Positions 1 to 12,537 of a stretch of 64,000 nucleotides of DNA are shown here, piece by piece. The notes under the pieces are model-generated. The model ran no database searches and had not been told where the DNA came from. It saw only the letters and a program-made list of their open reading frames with translations. This DNA comes from Crocodylus rhombifer. Taxonomy: Eukaryota > Chordata > Crocodylia > Crocodylidae. The stretch's first letter is position 1, and every line of letters starts with the position of its first letter. The position numbers were made by a program, and so were the translations under genes. The stretch spans positions 195,411-259,410 of the forward strand of contig JAVSML010000043.1 of NCBI GenBank assembly GCA_038503035.1. Reading direction: 5' to 3'.

Positions 1-600
1 ATGGCCTTTTCCAGGTCATATGACACCAATTAGAGCTGAATTTTAAATTATTCAATAACCTGAACTCTCTTGTCATTTAACATATAGATATCAATGCAGT
101 AAACAAGTTAAGTCTAATGGGCCCTGGAGGCTTGCGCTCCTCCGCCCATCAGCAGCAGAGGCTGTATGCTACCACTGGAATAGAAAATAATAGAATGCAG
201 CAGCCAGAAACATTTGCAAGGTTTTAATAAGTTATTTTGGCTCCCTTAGGGAATTTAGTATAACTTACAAGCGCTGAATTTAAAACATATTAAAGTCCTT
301 AGCTATGTGCTTTTAAACAAAATTAGGACATACCAAAAGAGAGGCAAGCAGGGCTGTGACACTAACAATATAGAGCAGTTTCCTAATTTGAAATGTAGTA
401 AAACTGAGACAGTAAGCAAGATTTACTATTTGCTATCTATTATCTTTATCCACTCTGAACGCGATACCCAAAAATAGCTTTAGCGCCAATACAAGAACAC
501 CTACCTTTAAAGATAAGTCTGTACAGGTGTAAAGGAGCTAATGCAGTGACGGCCAGGAAACAAGCACACCGTGCGATCCCGTTACCAGCTGGTAAAGGAA
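1..600. other. Unassigned intronic sequence
   Basis: AT-rich sequence with no open frame, splice pair or repeat that I can name. Confidence 0.5.
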
Positions 601-990
601 GTTTAAGTACTATTCCACTCCCCTGAGTGCTGGTGAGGCTGGAGTGTGGTGTTAAGTTCTAGGCACCTCATTTTAAAATAATATGCACAAAATAGAGAGG
701 GTGAAGAGGAGAGCAACAGGGACAACAGGAGGATTAGAAAACATGTAGACTGATTGTTTGAAGGAACTGGGTTTGTATAGTTTGAAAAGGAGAGGCCAAA
801 TTTAGTCTGGACATCAGAAAAACTGTTAGGTACAGACTAAGGATGTTCTGGAGTCTCCTTCACAGCAAGGTTTTATGAGCCGGTTAGACAGACATCTGTG
901 AGGACAATCCAGGTGTACTTGATCCCATCTCTGAGCAAGTGGTGGGACCTGCTGACCTCTGAGGTCCCTCTTTCAGCCTCTCCTCTCTGA
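601..990 (+). mobile_element. Old CR1 LINE 3' fragment
   Basis: The order of motifs follows the CR1 3' coding end and UTR: a 'tggtgttaagttctaggcacc' type block near 650, 'gagaggagagcaacaggga' near 705, a 'tttgaaaaggagagg' block near 781 and a 'gaggtccctctttcagcc' type end near 960-980. It is very diverged and deleted internally, with no reading frame left. The plus orientation is clear from motif order. Confidence 0.7.
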
Positions 991-1902
991 TTAGGCTGGC
1001 ACGTGCACAGGCTTCCCCTGCATTTTAATTCCATGTCAAGGACTCCAGTATTTCCTGAGGTTCAATGTGATAGCAAGAAAGAGCAGATGGAAAAGAAAGA
1101 GACCTTGGTGTCCTTTGGAAAATGAACAGGAGACCTGACAAGGTGCTGTTGCCCAGATGAAAGCCAGAAGGCAGACAAAGGGAACAAGGATGATGCAACT
1201 GGATCTTGCACCAAATAAGCAACAACAACAAAAATCTATATAAAAGGCCCAGACAGACTAACACAGAAAGGAACTGAAATGGGAGACCGTGGTTTCCGAG
1301 CCTGACATCTGTTCCAAGCTGCTCACAGCCTTATTCTCAAGTCTAACCAGCTCCCATTCAGGTTAGGGTAGGATAGGTTGGTATCTACCTCAATGGTGAG
1401 GGGGGAAGAAAAAAAAAGACTACCAAGCACCATAAAGAGTGAATCAGGCTAGGTTTTCATTTGGTTACCTACCTAGACTTAGTTTCACCACTATCAGCAT
1501 ACCAAGTAACTTTGGATGATTATACATTAAGCAAAGCATGACGGGGAAAGCAAACTAAAGGAGGTAAGTTAACACCGTTTTTCCATAGGCGGTGACAGTC
1601 AAATACGTACTGATCCACTCTGAGTTAACTTATTTTGAAAATTCCCTTGAAAAACAAGAACAGTTGTGTGCCGAGAATTGCAAATCTAGCAAATTAGTGC
1701 TTGCATGCGTTCCTACCTACCACTGGGCTCGTCAGAATTCAAACAACATTCTCTCCAAAGTCGGCCTTTTAGAGCCCAAACAACAAGACAAAAGGGTAGA
1801 TGCCCCGTGACCCCTCTAAATAGTCGCTTTTGCTGAGATCAAACAGAAACCAAATACATATGCGATGTGAGCAGGTGGGGAATTCAACTGAAGTTGGCAT
1901 TG
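991..1902. other. Unassigned intronic sequence
   Basis: No gene or named repeat is visible. The short frames on both strands (79 codons or fewer) have no exon-like borders. Confidence 0.45.
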
Positions 1903-2272
1903 AAATGATTTATTCTGGAGATGAGAATACTGGGGGGAGATTTGATAACACTCTTTAAATTCCTGAGAGGCAGTTACATGGAGGAAGGAGGCAAATTTTT
2001 TTTTGTGGCTGGGGGTGGGGGAACAGGACTCGGAGGGATGGTCTTACCTTGCAGCAAGGGAAACCTGGTTTGGTTGCTACGAAGAGCTTTCTTACTGCGT
2101 AGGGAGTTAAGCATTGGATGCGATCACCTAGAGAGGTTGTGGAGTCTCTATCCTTGGACATTTTAAGAACAGGTTAGTAGACAGACACTCGATTGGGGAG
2201 CGTCTAATCCTCCCTTAGTTGGGGAGAATCAGATCTCCTGCGGTCCCGTCCAACCCTACTATTCTATGAAAT
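1903..2272 (+). mobile_element. CR1 LINE 3' fragment
   Basis: This shows the CR1 3' motifs in order: 'tttgataacactctttaaat' near 1941, 'gagaggttgtggagtctcta' near 2131, 'aagaacaggttagtagacag' near 2164 and the terminal 'caaccctactattctatgaa' near 2250. The last is the characteristic CR1 tail. The copy is 5' truncated and its frame is lost to indels, including a poly-T/poly-G stretch near 1997-2022. Confidence 0.8.
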
Positions 2273-3241
2273 GTTACTATTTGCTGACACGCACTTTATA
2301 GTGAGAGCTGATATTCACTGTCCTATTTGGAGAGATAAAAGAGCTATGTCATCCATTGGCCAATTACAAATTTTCAGTGCCAGCCTCTATACATTTAGGA
2401 AGCCCATGTTGGCCAGAAGTTTAATTTCCTCCAAGAGACAGCTGTCCCCTGTAGACTCCTTGGTATTTGCATATACGCTACCCACCAAGAAATCTCTCTG
2501 CCATGAAAATAATCATGATTTAAAAGCTATCAGATGGTGCAAAGCCTTTGGAAATAATAAAGTCAACATGTGCACACAAGTAAGGACTGTGTTTTGGTAA
2601 GAGGCGATCTAAAGGTATTTCCATAGGAGAGGAACCTCATAAAGACAAACCTGGTGAATCCCCTGGTTGTAAAAGAAAGGAAAGGAAAGGTGCACCCAAG
2701 CGAGTGCATTCCAGCAGAAAATGTCCTTGCCATAGAGCCAACCAGCATTTAGATTCTGTTAATGATCCCATCTCTGGGAAATAATTCATAAAAAGTAAAC
2801 AGCAATTTTCATGTGCCTGCCCTTTTGATCTTACATTTGTAGGGAGTATCCTGAGGCTAGCTATCGGCGCCCCTGTGGCTCTGGCTGATTGACCTTAAAT
2901 CTGCCCCTCAAGTAACAATCATGCCAAGGAATGACAACAAGAACTGTGTGTAGGCAGACATTTCAATGCAATTCTCCTAAAGGCAGGCTGGCTCATTGCA
3001 GCTGTGTCAAAGAAAGTTTCAGACAAGAAAAGTAAAAAGCTTTTAAGATGCACTGTTTATTTTGGAATAAAGCAGGAAACCAGACTAACCCCTAAGAATT
3101 CGACTGCCAGGTAGTTCTACACTAGCTAGGCAAACGCTGGTAGTAAGACTGGAGTGGCATTGAGGCTATGATGGTCCAGGAAATGGGTAAAAGACAAGGA
3201 TTTTTTTTTTAAACACATGTATATCTTTTATTGGACCTACT
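2273..3241. other. Unassigned intronic sequence
   Basis: A 109-codon plus-strand frame (2271-2600) overlaps the CR1 tail and resembles no protein I know. I see no named repeat or exon. Confidence 0.45.
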
Positions 3242-3249
3242 GTATAGAG

Positions 3250-3416
3250 CAGCATTTAACCTTTTTTCATTTGTGGACTCCTAAAAAATTTCAAACAGAG
3301 GTGCAGACCCCTTTGAATAGCAAGTGTGGGTATTCACATACTTTTGATTGATCAGTCATTTTTTGCAGACCGCTTAGACTCCCAGGGGTCTACGGACCAC
3401 AGGTTAAAAACTACCG
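3250..3416. mobile_element. hAT-type MITE with 8-bp target duplication
   Basis: The element is about 167 bp and contains the 'ggggtctacggaccacagg' type sequence seen in many amniote hAT MITEs. Its ends, CAGCATTTAACC and GGTTAAAAACTACCG, are imperfect inverted repeats. The flanks gtatagag (3242-3249) and gtatagcg (3417-3424) match at 7 of 8 positions, the target-site length expected of hAT elements. It resembles the copy at 50056-50257, which lies in the opposite orientation. It is too short to encode a transposase. Confidence 0.8.
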
Positions 3417-3424
3417 GTATAGCG

Positions 3425-6400
3425 CCAACAACTCTCCCAACTAGACGGATGGTCCAATAAGAGATTTTGCAAAAAAATCTATGCCTCTCCTGCAAATACC
3501 ACAGTATGGCAGGGAAACGGGTTAAGCCACTGCAATGAGAGAGGAAGAACTGGAGAGAAATTAGGGCAAAAATAGCACTTGGGCTCCCCAAAGGTCTTCA
3601 TGTACGTACACTGTACCCTAGAACACATCTATCAATTCTCATATCCCAAGTTGATGTCTTTGGGAGCTTTTTCCGAGTGCATGACAGCCGTTCTGCCAGA
3701 AAACACCAGATAAAAAATAAACTTCAACTCTGATGACAGAAAAAAATATTTGTGTACAGTAAAAACTAAAAATTGTAGTGGTTGTATATGATGCTGTAAT
3801 GACACTGTTTAGGAGGAGTCTGACAGGATGGCCTTCACTGGCGCGAGCTAGCACAGCTGCCATTTTGCGCACCATTATACACATGACCTCCAGATCTAGT
3901 TTTTTCTCCAGTCTTCCCTTGCACCTCGTTGATTGGGACATTCACCTATTGAATGAGGCATTGGGCAGACTCTGCTATGGTAGAAAACCTTTGATTACTT
4001 GCTCAAATCAAGGTTTCGGTTCATGATGGTGCCAGGGGCCTGACGTGACAAGGAAGAGAATTTATGAGAAGCAGGTCCCACCAAAACTACCTTCAGGTCG
4101 GTGAATGGAGTATGACCACTTTCAGACAGATGGTTTGAAGCACCTGTTTGTTCAGGGGTGCATGGCTGACTTTCTTGGTGCACCCATGCACAAAAATGCC
4201 ATGAGAGGAATGCACTATACCTCCTGTTGATCACTAGCCCATGACAGAGGCAGGCTGCATTACACCTATGCAGAATTCACAAGGCAATTTCAGTATGATT
4301 TACTACCATGCATGATACCTTCTGAAAGAGAGGGTGAGTGACTGGTGTGTAGACTGGCTTAGACCAATGGTCAGCAAAAGCTCTGCATATCAAGAAGGGT
4401 CACTGCACAGCCTGTCAGCACAGCAACTGAGAGAGAACAAGTCCACAACTGTAATTAATATTCTTGAACAAGATCATATTGGGCTACGAATGTTAGCAAC
4501 GATTGGACTTGGTGTCCCTCCCCATACTGCTCATCTCCCAACTGTAATTCAACTCATTAGCTACTCCAAAATGGCCCTGCAAATAATTAGACCCTACAGA
4601 GCTCAGATACACCTCAAAATGTACTGGGGTGACACCCCATGGATGCTTTCTGCAAACACGTTGAAGGGAATGACACAAAAGATTTGGAGTGACAATCTGT
4701 TCAAAGGACAAAGATGTTCAAAAGCATCCAGAGAACACGACTAGGTTGACAGAGGGGCATCTTCTGGAAGGAAACTCCCAAACTTCGCAGTAAACGAGCA
4801 ACTTGGCTCTGTCTTGGGAATGCCATGACTTTCCAATGGCGAGCTTGCAGATGCAACAAACCAGGTGGCTATTTGTGTAGCCTACCCTTTAAGATGCCAC
4901 TACATGCCAGCATTGATTAGATAAATACCGCCGGATTATTCTGAGCAGCACAGGCTGCCAAACTTTGTAAAATCCATTCCTGAATCCAGAGCAATTATTT
5001 CAGGCTATAGCTCAGGACAAAATGTGCCTTTGGCATTGTCTGGAAACACAACACAAGAGGCGAGGCTTGGGGGTGGGAGGGAGGGGGAAAGAGAATTAGA
5101 TTATAGATATTTGTATCTTTGCAGCCATCCCACCTCACTGTTTTCTCATCACCTCTAATGTTGCAAGAGGAATAAGGAAGTCAATCTACATGACAATGCC
5201 CCAAGCAAGCAGATGTAGAGGCAGCCCCTCTCACTTCACACCCCCTCCAAACTCAGAAAGCTGTGATTATAGCATCTCTTTGCAATGTAAAGTCTTCTGT
5301 GTCCAAGTTTGTAAACCCCACCCATCACAGGGCTCCGGAGTGACTGCTTCCCAGAGCTAAGCTTAAGTCTGTTTTTATAAAGGCTTGTCACAGGGACTGC
5401 ACCTGTGGAGAAGCAGAGAAGAGCAATGCTTTGAGGATGCAAATTTCTAAAGCACTTGGCACTAGTCTAAACCCACTCCCATCGAAATCAGTGGCATAAC
5501 TCTAAACCTCAGTGAAAACAGACATAGGCCACTGCTGAATGCTTGCTGAAACTCTTACCCTGAATTTCCTATATGAGTCACAGTCCTGCAGTTCTCATAG
5601 GGTTTTACAAATATTGATGAGTCTCACATCTTCTAATCCTGCCAAAGGTAGGTGATGGCTAGAAAATGTTATTCAGAGGTTTGCTTTTGGGAATTAGCTT
5701 GTAGGTAAAACAGACATGCATTAGAACAAAGGTCTAGGGCAATGGCAAGGGTTAACTGATTTCTAAAAGCTTGTTTGTGACGGTTTCCTCAAGGCCCACT
5801 GTGTCTGACACACAGGCTTAGATACTGAAGACCTGGACTACATGGTTCTGTAACAGAGATAAGGGACTCTGCAGCGTTGGCACCAGCTCACAGTGCCCAA
5901 GTGCAGAGCCCTTGGGATTTCCGGTTTTGTGGAACAGACCAAATTAGGAGAAGATCGGTTAAACCCAAATTAGGATGTGTGCATGTAATGAGTTTGTGAA
6001 ACAAGGGAATAAGCTGACAGGACAGAATGTGGACAGTATGGCGACCACAGGGAGAGCAATCAGCGACGCCCACAGATGAAGAGTCATCAGAGGAGAGAAA
6101 GAATACAAAAAGGAGGGACTGTAGAGCAGCAAAGGGTCCCCAAGAGGGGAACCCAAGGCCAGCATGGACAGAGGGCACACTACCAGCCCATCTCACCCAC
6201 CCCAATGGAGGGGCTGAGGAGGGAAGGGGTCTCGGCTTCCTGCCTCCAGGCTGCTGACATCTGACATTCTAGAGAGGACCTCAGAGTGAAGCTCATGTAC
6301 TGGCCAGACGTACCTTGACCTGTGACCCCTGGGACTGGTAGATATAGAATTGTTTGCATTATTCCTGTCTGCTATCACTGTGTATAAGTAACATTCACCT

Positions 6401-7920
6401 ATTATTAAATGGAGAGGTCGTGGTCAGCCTGAGGGTTTGGGTCCACCCAGAATAAGGTATCTGGGTCATAAATCCAGTGTCAACAGTAGGGAGAACATTG
6501 CCTCACTTTCTCCATCTCTTATTAAGAAAGAGGAAGCAGAAGAGGCTTCCCCTGGGTTACATACAAAGTCCACAGTATGGAATGGGAGTCACAAATGTGA
6601 TCTCCTCAGAAGACGCAAAGGAAGATCCAGGGGTGAGCAGTTATAAGAACCGAGGGAACAAAAAGGAAGGAGGACCAATAGTTCTAGAACTTGCCTGTGT
6701 TCAATCAGGTATTTAAAATGGGTTTACTTTAATTAGCCAAAATGCAATACAAATTAAAACTGAATTTCTTGTTCACAGTATATTCATTCGAGGGAGGTGA
6801 TGCAGCTGCGTATTTCCAGAGCAGTTGCAAGTGAACGCAGATTCAGTTCTGCAGACTTGAACAGAAGCCAGTTTTCATACTTCTCCAGAGACTGAAAAAA
6901 ATGACTTGGCAGCAGACTGTCTGAGTGCAAGCCCTGGCTCAGAAATACTTATGAAGCAAGACAAACCTGTGGTGATTGTGACTCAACTCATTAAAATCAC
7001 TAAAGATTATTTAAAGTCCTGATGCCTGACATTCAGGTCCTTTATTAGGGCTTTCTTTTTTAATGACTGGGTAAAGAAGTTACAGGCTCAAGCTGGAGAT
7101 GAGAGCTTTTAATACTCCAGCTGATCATTAAGTGACCAGTAAAAGGATTTCAGTGCTGCATGATATTTTCAGCATGAAATGTTAAATGTGATCAAACTGA
7201 ACCATTTCAGTTCCTAATTCCTGAATTCTGTTCTTTCTGATGACAGAACAGTTGTGTTGCTACAAATGCCCAAGCCCAGCTTCCAGTCTCAATAATGACC
7301 AGAAGCAAAGCAATCAGATCTCTTGAATCAGTGTCTGTTTTGGGATACGAGATAAGATTAATAGTTTCATGCTGATTTGCCATTTCCTAGAGTGGTGTTA
7401 AATTACAAATGTACAGGGAAGAGATATGTACTGTATGAAGCATTCTTAGAAAAGGGCAAAACCAGAGCGTGGCTATCAGGAGATAATACCATAAAACAAT
7501 CAGAGCCTGCGGGGACAAGATCTGTGCTGCATCACGTGCATCAGAACATCCGAGGGTGCCTGGTTATTTGATGATAAGATTATCTAATGTTAATCTCACC
7601 TCTGGAGTAGCCTGTAATACAAATATTGCCAAGTTTCTCATTTTAATTATTGGGTTTCTGCAGAAAATTGCTTCAAATTCTGGTAGGAAACCCAATACCA
7701 CACAGCATGATTTCTCTGAAGGTGGAAGCACTTCCGAGTCAACTTTGTGTACCCTGAAATATAAGGGCAGGGTATTCAACGAATTCTGAGATCATTTCGT
7801 TCTCATTCCATTAGCCTTCAGGGTCCCCGATGCCAAACGGTAGGCTGTTTCACTTGACATAGGAACACAAATCATTCAAAGCCACTTTCCAATCTGCATC
7901 AAGGGTTCACATCTGATGCT
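3425..7920. other. Mostly unassigned intronic sequence
   Basis: No exon is supported. Plus-strand frames of 136 codons (4334-4744) and 76 codons (6027-6257), and a minus-strand frame of 105 codons (5888-6205), do not resemble known proteins and lack splice borders. The stretch from about 5777 to 6720 is richer in G+C than its surroundings and has a TATA-like and AATAAA-like region near 6380-6410. It could be an old LTR, but I could not find matching ends. Confidence 0.4.
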
Positions 7921-7964
7921 TCAGGAAACAAAAACAAAAAAAGAGAGAGAAAAAAAAGAGAAAA

Positions 7965-8290
7965 AAATCCAACACTTCTATATGTAGGGATCTGCCCAAA
8001 TCAAGGAGGCAGGAGGCCGATTTTGTGGGCAGATAATGGGCCCAGCTGCCATTTTCACAGGCCATCTTGGCTGTTCCCCTCTGTCCCAGCAGGCTCTCTT
8101 CCCTGCCGGCAGGCTATGCAGCTGGGCTGCAGTGGCCATGAGAACTGCCGGCTCCCACTGGGGAGCCAGCATTTTATTTTTTAGTAAGGGCTGGTGGCTT
8201 TTTTGTGGATTTCATAAACCACGCCTGACTTTGTGATTTTTGCAAATTGAAATGATTCTGAAAATCACAAAGTGAATAGGTCCTTATCTA
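7965..8290. repeat. GC-rich block with hairpin, possible MITE
   Basis: A GC-rich core (about 8030-8165) sits between AT-rich flanks. Inside the right part, 'actttgtgatttttgc' (from 8228) pairs with 'gaaaatcacaaagt' (ending near 8273). The outer edges begin 'tgtagggatctgcc' and end 'ggtccttatctaca', which are weakly inverted. This is compatible with a degraded DNA transposon, but no target duplication was found. The 66-codon plus frame here is not convincing. Confidence 0.35.
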
Positions 8291-8327
8291 CATGCAATCA
8301 ATAGTGAAAATGGACATGGAAGGGAAA

Positions 8328-8352
8328 AAAAACAAACAAACAAACAAACAAA
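8328..8352. repeat. (CAAA)n microsatellite
   Basis: About six copies of the tetranucleotide CAAA follow an A-rich run. Confidence 0.9.
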
Positions 8353-9306
8353 ACTTTCCTTAACTTGATCGGCTTCCTCCAGCTCTTATAGCCAACCATA
8401 AGATTCTTGCAGGACTGACAAAAATCAATGTGTGATTTTTGTTTGGTAGTTTCTCTAGAGCCTTCCAGCACATTATCAAAGAACTAACCTCAGTTGATAT
8501 CACTATTAGGCAGAAACCTCCCTAAAAATACATAATCCACATCCTAATCCTCATACTTGTGAAATAACTTATGCAAATATCTTTTTCCTGCTATTCAAAC
8601 CACAGTAGTCAAATGACTGCAGAGCTGCACAGGCTAGTTATCTTTGCAGGACTCCAATTTCAGACAAGGAACTTCAGTTTTAAAAGAAGATACTTTGCAG
8701 AAACCCTGTAAGAAACTGTGCTCAAGGAAAAAATGTCTTAGCAGGAACAAAAAGAACCGAAAATGCAACACTAATTGAAAGAGGAAAAAAACTTTAAACA
8801 TGAGAATTCTGCTAACTTCAAGAACCTTCACATGCTGCAAAAAAGGTTCAATTTACACTAAAATTGCACTCCTATTACAGCACCAGTTAAGGTACTGTTA
8901 TACCCACAATTTAGGTCTGACGTTTTAAAATCATACATTATTACTGGTATATTCAACTTAAGGGAGCCACGTTATCATATAGGGAGACAGAAAAACTTCC
9001 AACATTATTATAGTGCTGATTATTCCCATCTCCATCAGAACGGTTGTATCCTAACAATGTTGTAACTGGATGCTCCAGCATTTTAATGTTGATGAAATTA
9101 GAAAATAAAAAAGTGGTTAGGGCACGTCCATAACAAACTTAGTCAGAAGAAAATTTAAATGAAACCCTTCTGCTTCTATATCAGACATTTTAGATACGTA
9201 CATACACACTGATTCCTCTTTCCTTGTTATATTAAAAAACACGGCTAGAGCAAAACTATACGCACATTTCTCCAGAGTTCACCTGTTCCTGCTGTTTATT
9301 TCTCAC
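8353..9306. other. Unassigned AT-rich intronic sequence
   Basis: No gene or named repeat is visible, and there is no reading frame worth noting. Confidence 0.45.
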
Positions 9307-9420
9307 CTGAAGTCATAATCCCGTCTTTGACATCATAATCATTTTCACAGCCACCGATTGAGATGTCACAAACAGAGGATTATAGCCAGGTGGGGAACAA
9401 GCAGCAGGAACAGATGAACT
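9307..9420 (-). other. Candidate cassette or poison exon
   Basis: On the minus strand a T-rich tract ending 'ttgtttcttcag' at 9421 is followed 114 bp later by 'cttcag|gtgaga' at 9307/9306, so both splice sites look strong. The exon is 38 codons. In the frame entered at phase 0, which is the phase left by the exon at 51264-51383, it reads SSSVPAACSPPGYNPL and onward for 35 codons, then meets TGA two codons before the donor. Spliced into the gene it would truncate the protein. No family match is known to me, and it may be a chance decoy in a long intron. Confidence 0.35.
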
Positions 9421-9689
9421 CTGAAGAAACAAAAATCTTGTTTTCATGCAAATGTCCTTCATAATAGAGCAAAAGAAGAAAAATATAGAAACAGAAGATA
9501 CTAGAAGCAGCACTACATTTTATCACAATATTTCCCAAACTTTCCTACAGGGTATCAGACACTATCTAATGACTGCTTACAAAATTATGGCTTTTAAAAG
9601 GGAAGTGTTGTTGTTCTACTGATTATTATTTTTTACCAATTTTTTCTCTTCATATTAGATCCATATAAAACAGTTAGCACCTCCTAAGT

Positions 9690-10869
9690 CAGGGGTAGGC
9701 AATTATTTTGGGTGGAGGGCTGCTTAATGAGTTTTGGTGAGCTGTCAAGAGTCATAAGGGTAGCCCCTCCCTTTGGCAGGTGCCCTGCCCCCTGGCTGCC
9801 TTCTTGAGACCAGAAGTCCTGCTCCCCACTCGTGGGCTTTTCCCTTGGAAGAACTCCTTTTGGGAAGGAGTTTTGCCATCTTGGAACTGAAAAAACACAA
9901 ATTATATACTAAAAATCAAACATTGACAATTAACATTTTTTTTAATTGTCCTGATCTGTGTGCGTTTGGGTTATGTACACAGAGGTGATTGTGTAATAAC
10001 TCACAATGAGGTCTTACCCTTGTATATTGTGGGTGTGTGGAGGACTGCAAGGGTGTGCGTGTATGTGCGGATGTGGGTGAGTGGGTATGGGGTGTCTGTG
10101 GGGTGTGTGGAGGGGAGAGCGGCTGGAGGTGTGTGCAGGGGTATGTGTGTGGTGGGGTATGTGTGTGTAGCAGTGAGAAGGCTCCCCCAGAGGCACGTGT
10201 GTATGTGGGGGGCATTCATGTGGGGAAGGGTGTGGGGTTTGTGGGGAAGGCGGTGCAGTGTTTGGGGGGTGTGTGATTCTGGGGTTTGCAGGGGAGGGTT
10301 TGTGGGTATGGTGGAGTGTGCATAGGCCCCCCCCCCCCATGTGCCCCCCATAGCCAGTCATCACCTACCCCCGCACCACAACAGCCCAGAGCCCACATGC
10401 TCTGCAGTGTGGCCCCAGCCCCACCCCGCATTTGTTCTGGACTCACCCCCACTCACCATGGGGGAACATCAGCACCTTCCCCTTGCTGCTGCCAGGCGCT
10501 TCCTGCTGCAGCAGCCCAGAGCCCACGCTGAGCAGCCCTGTGGCTGCTCTGCACCGTCACTGCTGCCCTGCTGCACAGTCCAGAGGCAGTGGTGATAGCA
10601 GCATGGATGCAGGGCAGCCTGGCACAGGCTCCAGGTGGCTGTAGCAGGAAACACCTGGCAAAGGAAAGGGGGAAGGGGCCATTTTTCCCCATGCCAAGCA
10701 AGAGTTTCTGCCCGGCTGCACCGCTGCTCAGTGCAGGTGAATCCAGACCAGCCCTGGGGCACGGCTATATGCAGAGCCTGGGCCAGGTGGGACTGACAGA
10801 CCAGCTGTGGACCAGACAAAGACACCATGGGCCACATCCGGCCTATGGGCCAGATTTTGCCCACCCCTG
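9690..10869. mobile_element. Non-autonomous hAT element, 1.18 kb, perfect 8-bp TSD
   Basis: Terminal inverted repeats begin CAGGGGTAGGCAA at the left and, read inward, CAGGGGTGGGCAA at the right. Direct repeats tcctaagt occur at 9682-9689 and 10870-10877 with no mismatch. This is diagnostic of hAT insertion, and the ends match the common amniote hAT form that continues with a 'ggcc' rich block. The interior is GC-rich and includes a GT-rich array (10025-10330). Overlapping frames of up to 131 codons occur on both strands but none looks like a hAT transposase with its BED zinc finger or dimerisation domain. The element is therefore a large MITE or an internally replaced copy. Confidence 0.88.
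10025..10330. repeat. GT-rich degenerate minisatellite
   Basis: This is an irregular GTGTG/GGGGT array inside the hAT element, ending in a run of C at 10328-10338. The long proline/histidine/threonine-rich frames on the minus strand and glycine/valine-rich frames on the plus strand are by-products of the array. Confidence 0.8.
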
Positions 10870-10877
10870 TCCTAAGT

Positions 10878-12537
10878 ACTTTTAATCTTCTAAGAAGCTG
10901 ATAAACATTATACCTTAATAGTCTTCTGAGGCAGTTAAATATTATACTTGTTCTAAAGGCACAGAGATTTAAGCAAGGAAGTTAATGGAATTATTCAAAA
11001 CCAAGGAAAAAGTCGCAGACCACTAGAGGCCTTGAGACCCCCTTCAGCCCTTCTATTTTTTTTTTATATCTGGTTCACATTTCAGAGGAGCTAGGCACAG
11101 CAGATCTCATCTAAGCTAATGAGGGCTGTAGGAGCTCAGCATCTTTGAAGAATCAAGACTGTTGCCGCCAACTTTATACACAAATAGCATTTCTAAATTG
11201 AACCTTGGAAAACGCATTCTGGCTGGCAAATGAAATGCCAGTTTTCTTCATAGCTGAATCGAAACTGCAGCTGAGATTCAAAAAAACAAAAACAAATGTT
11301 GATGTAGCTAGCTCTATTGGCACCACTAATGCTGCTACATAACAATGAAAAGATACAACATTTCCAGCATCGTCTTTTATTCAGCTTTGAATACATATGG
11401 CAAAACCCTGGTATGTTCACCCCACTACCGTTATACCTTGACCCCCTAGACCAGCAAATTCTGTGTTCATTCTCAGCACTGGTTTTGCTCTTTTAGGGCA
11501 GGAAGTAATTATAGGCAAGGACTAGGCATTTTCCAGCAGGACTCAAGGACATGAGGTACAAGACATTTGAGCCCTCCTCACATTAATGCTACCTTTAGTG
11601 CTTGATATATGACGTTACATCTTTGCAAAGTCTACTCATAGCCAAAGCCTAATGTTCTTCAATTGCATCACCAGCTCCTACTCCTTTGTCCTCCCCTTGT
11701 AACAACCTGAACATCCTCCCGATTAAGAAGTTAAACCACCAGTACAGAGATCATCCCAGTTTTTCCGCACTGAAACCTGCGTGGACAGGACTTTAGGAGT
11801 TGGGGCATTAGTGTATAGATAGTTGTCTACCCCAATGCATTTATTAAAACTTAACGTTATTTATTCACTGATGGGTTTCATGGCTTTGAGCAAAGGAGTT
11901 GCCATGCAACTTGGGGCTTGATGAAATAATCCTCTAATGGGAAAATGCCCAATTATCCCATGTAACTACTGATGAAATGTATTTTATGTCTGATGTATAT
12001 ATTTGTTAAGAGGCAAAACAAGGCCGGACAGTCCTTCAAGGCTACATCCATTTGGAGGCAAATACAAAACAGGCATTCTTACCAGTGACAATGACTAAAC
12101 AGAGAACATAATGGAAGTGTAGACAGTATAACACCCCGTGTCAAATACTTTAACCTCACAATTAGATTGAGCCTTTCCTATAAAGATATTAAGAGCTCCA
12201 CCGTATTTGTAGCAGGTCAGTGAGAAAAGATATATGCTGCTCTGCTCACAGAGCCCCAGGTTTGGAACAAGGCCCCTCAAGTTTTCCAATGAAGAAATAT
12301 CTTGTCCAGATGTGCGCGACTCAGTTAAGAAATACGCTATACAAAACGCTACGGAAAAATACAGACTTTCTCCCTGGGCCTTGGTAAGAACTCCGCAAGC
12401 TCTCACAAAACAGTTCACGTAACTACAGTATTTCAGTTTCACCTGTATCATCTTGAAATAGATGCTTTATTGGTCTCAGATATGTTCTCAGAACACCCTT
12501 TAAACCTGTCACCTTTATAGTCTATCTTAGTTTCACA
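10878..12537. other. Unassigned intronic sequence
   Basis: No exon or clearly named repeat is seen. A 118-codon minus-strand frame (12095-12451) has no recognisable domain. Confidence 0.45.

Noticed and set aside
5777..6875. Possible solo LTR starting TGTGACGG with TATA-like and ATTAAA-like signals near 6380-6405
   Set aside because: No matching CA end with a convincing target duplication could be fixed; too weak to call.
10001..10364. Long Pro/His/Thr-rich and Gly/Val-rich frames on opposite strands
   Set aside because: They are translations of the GT-rich minisatellite inside the hAT element.
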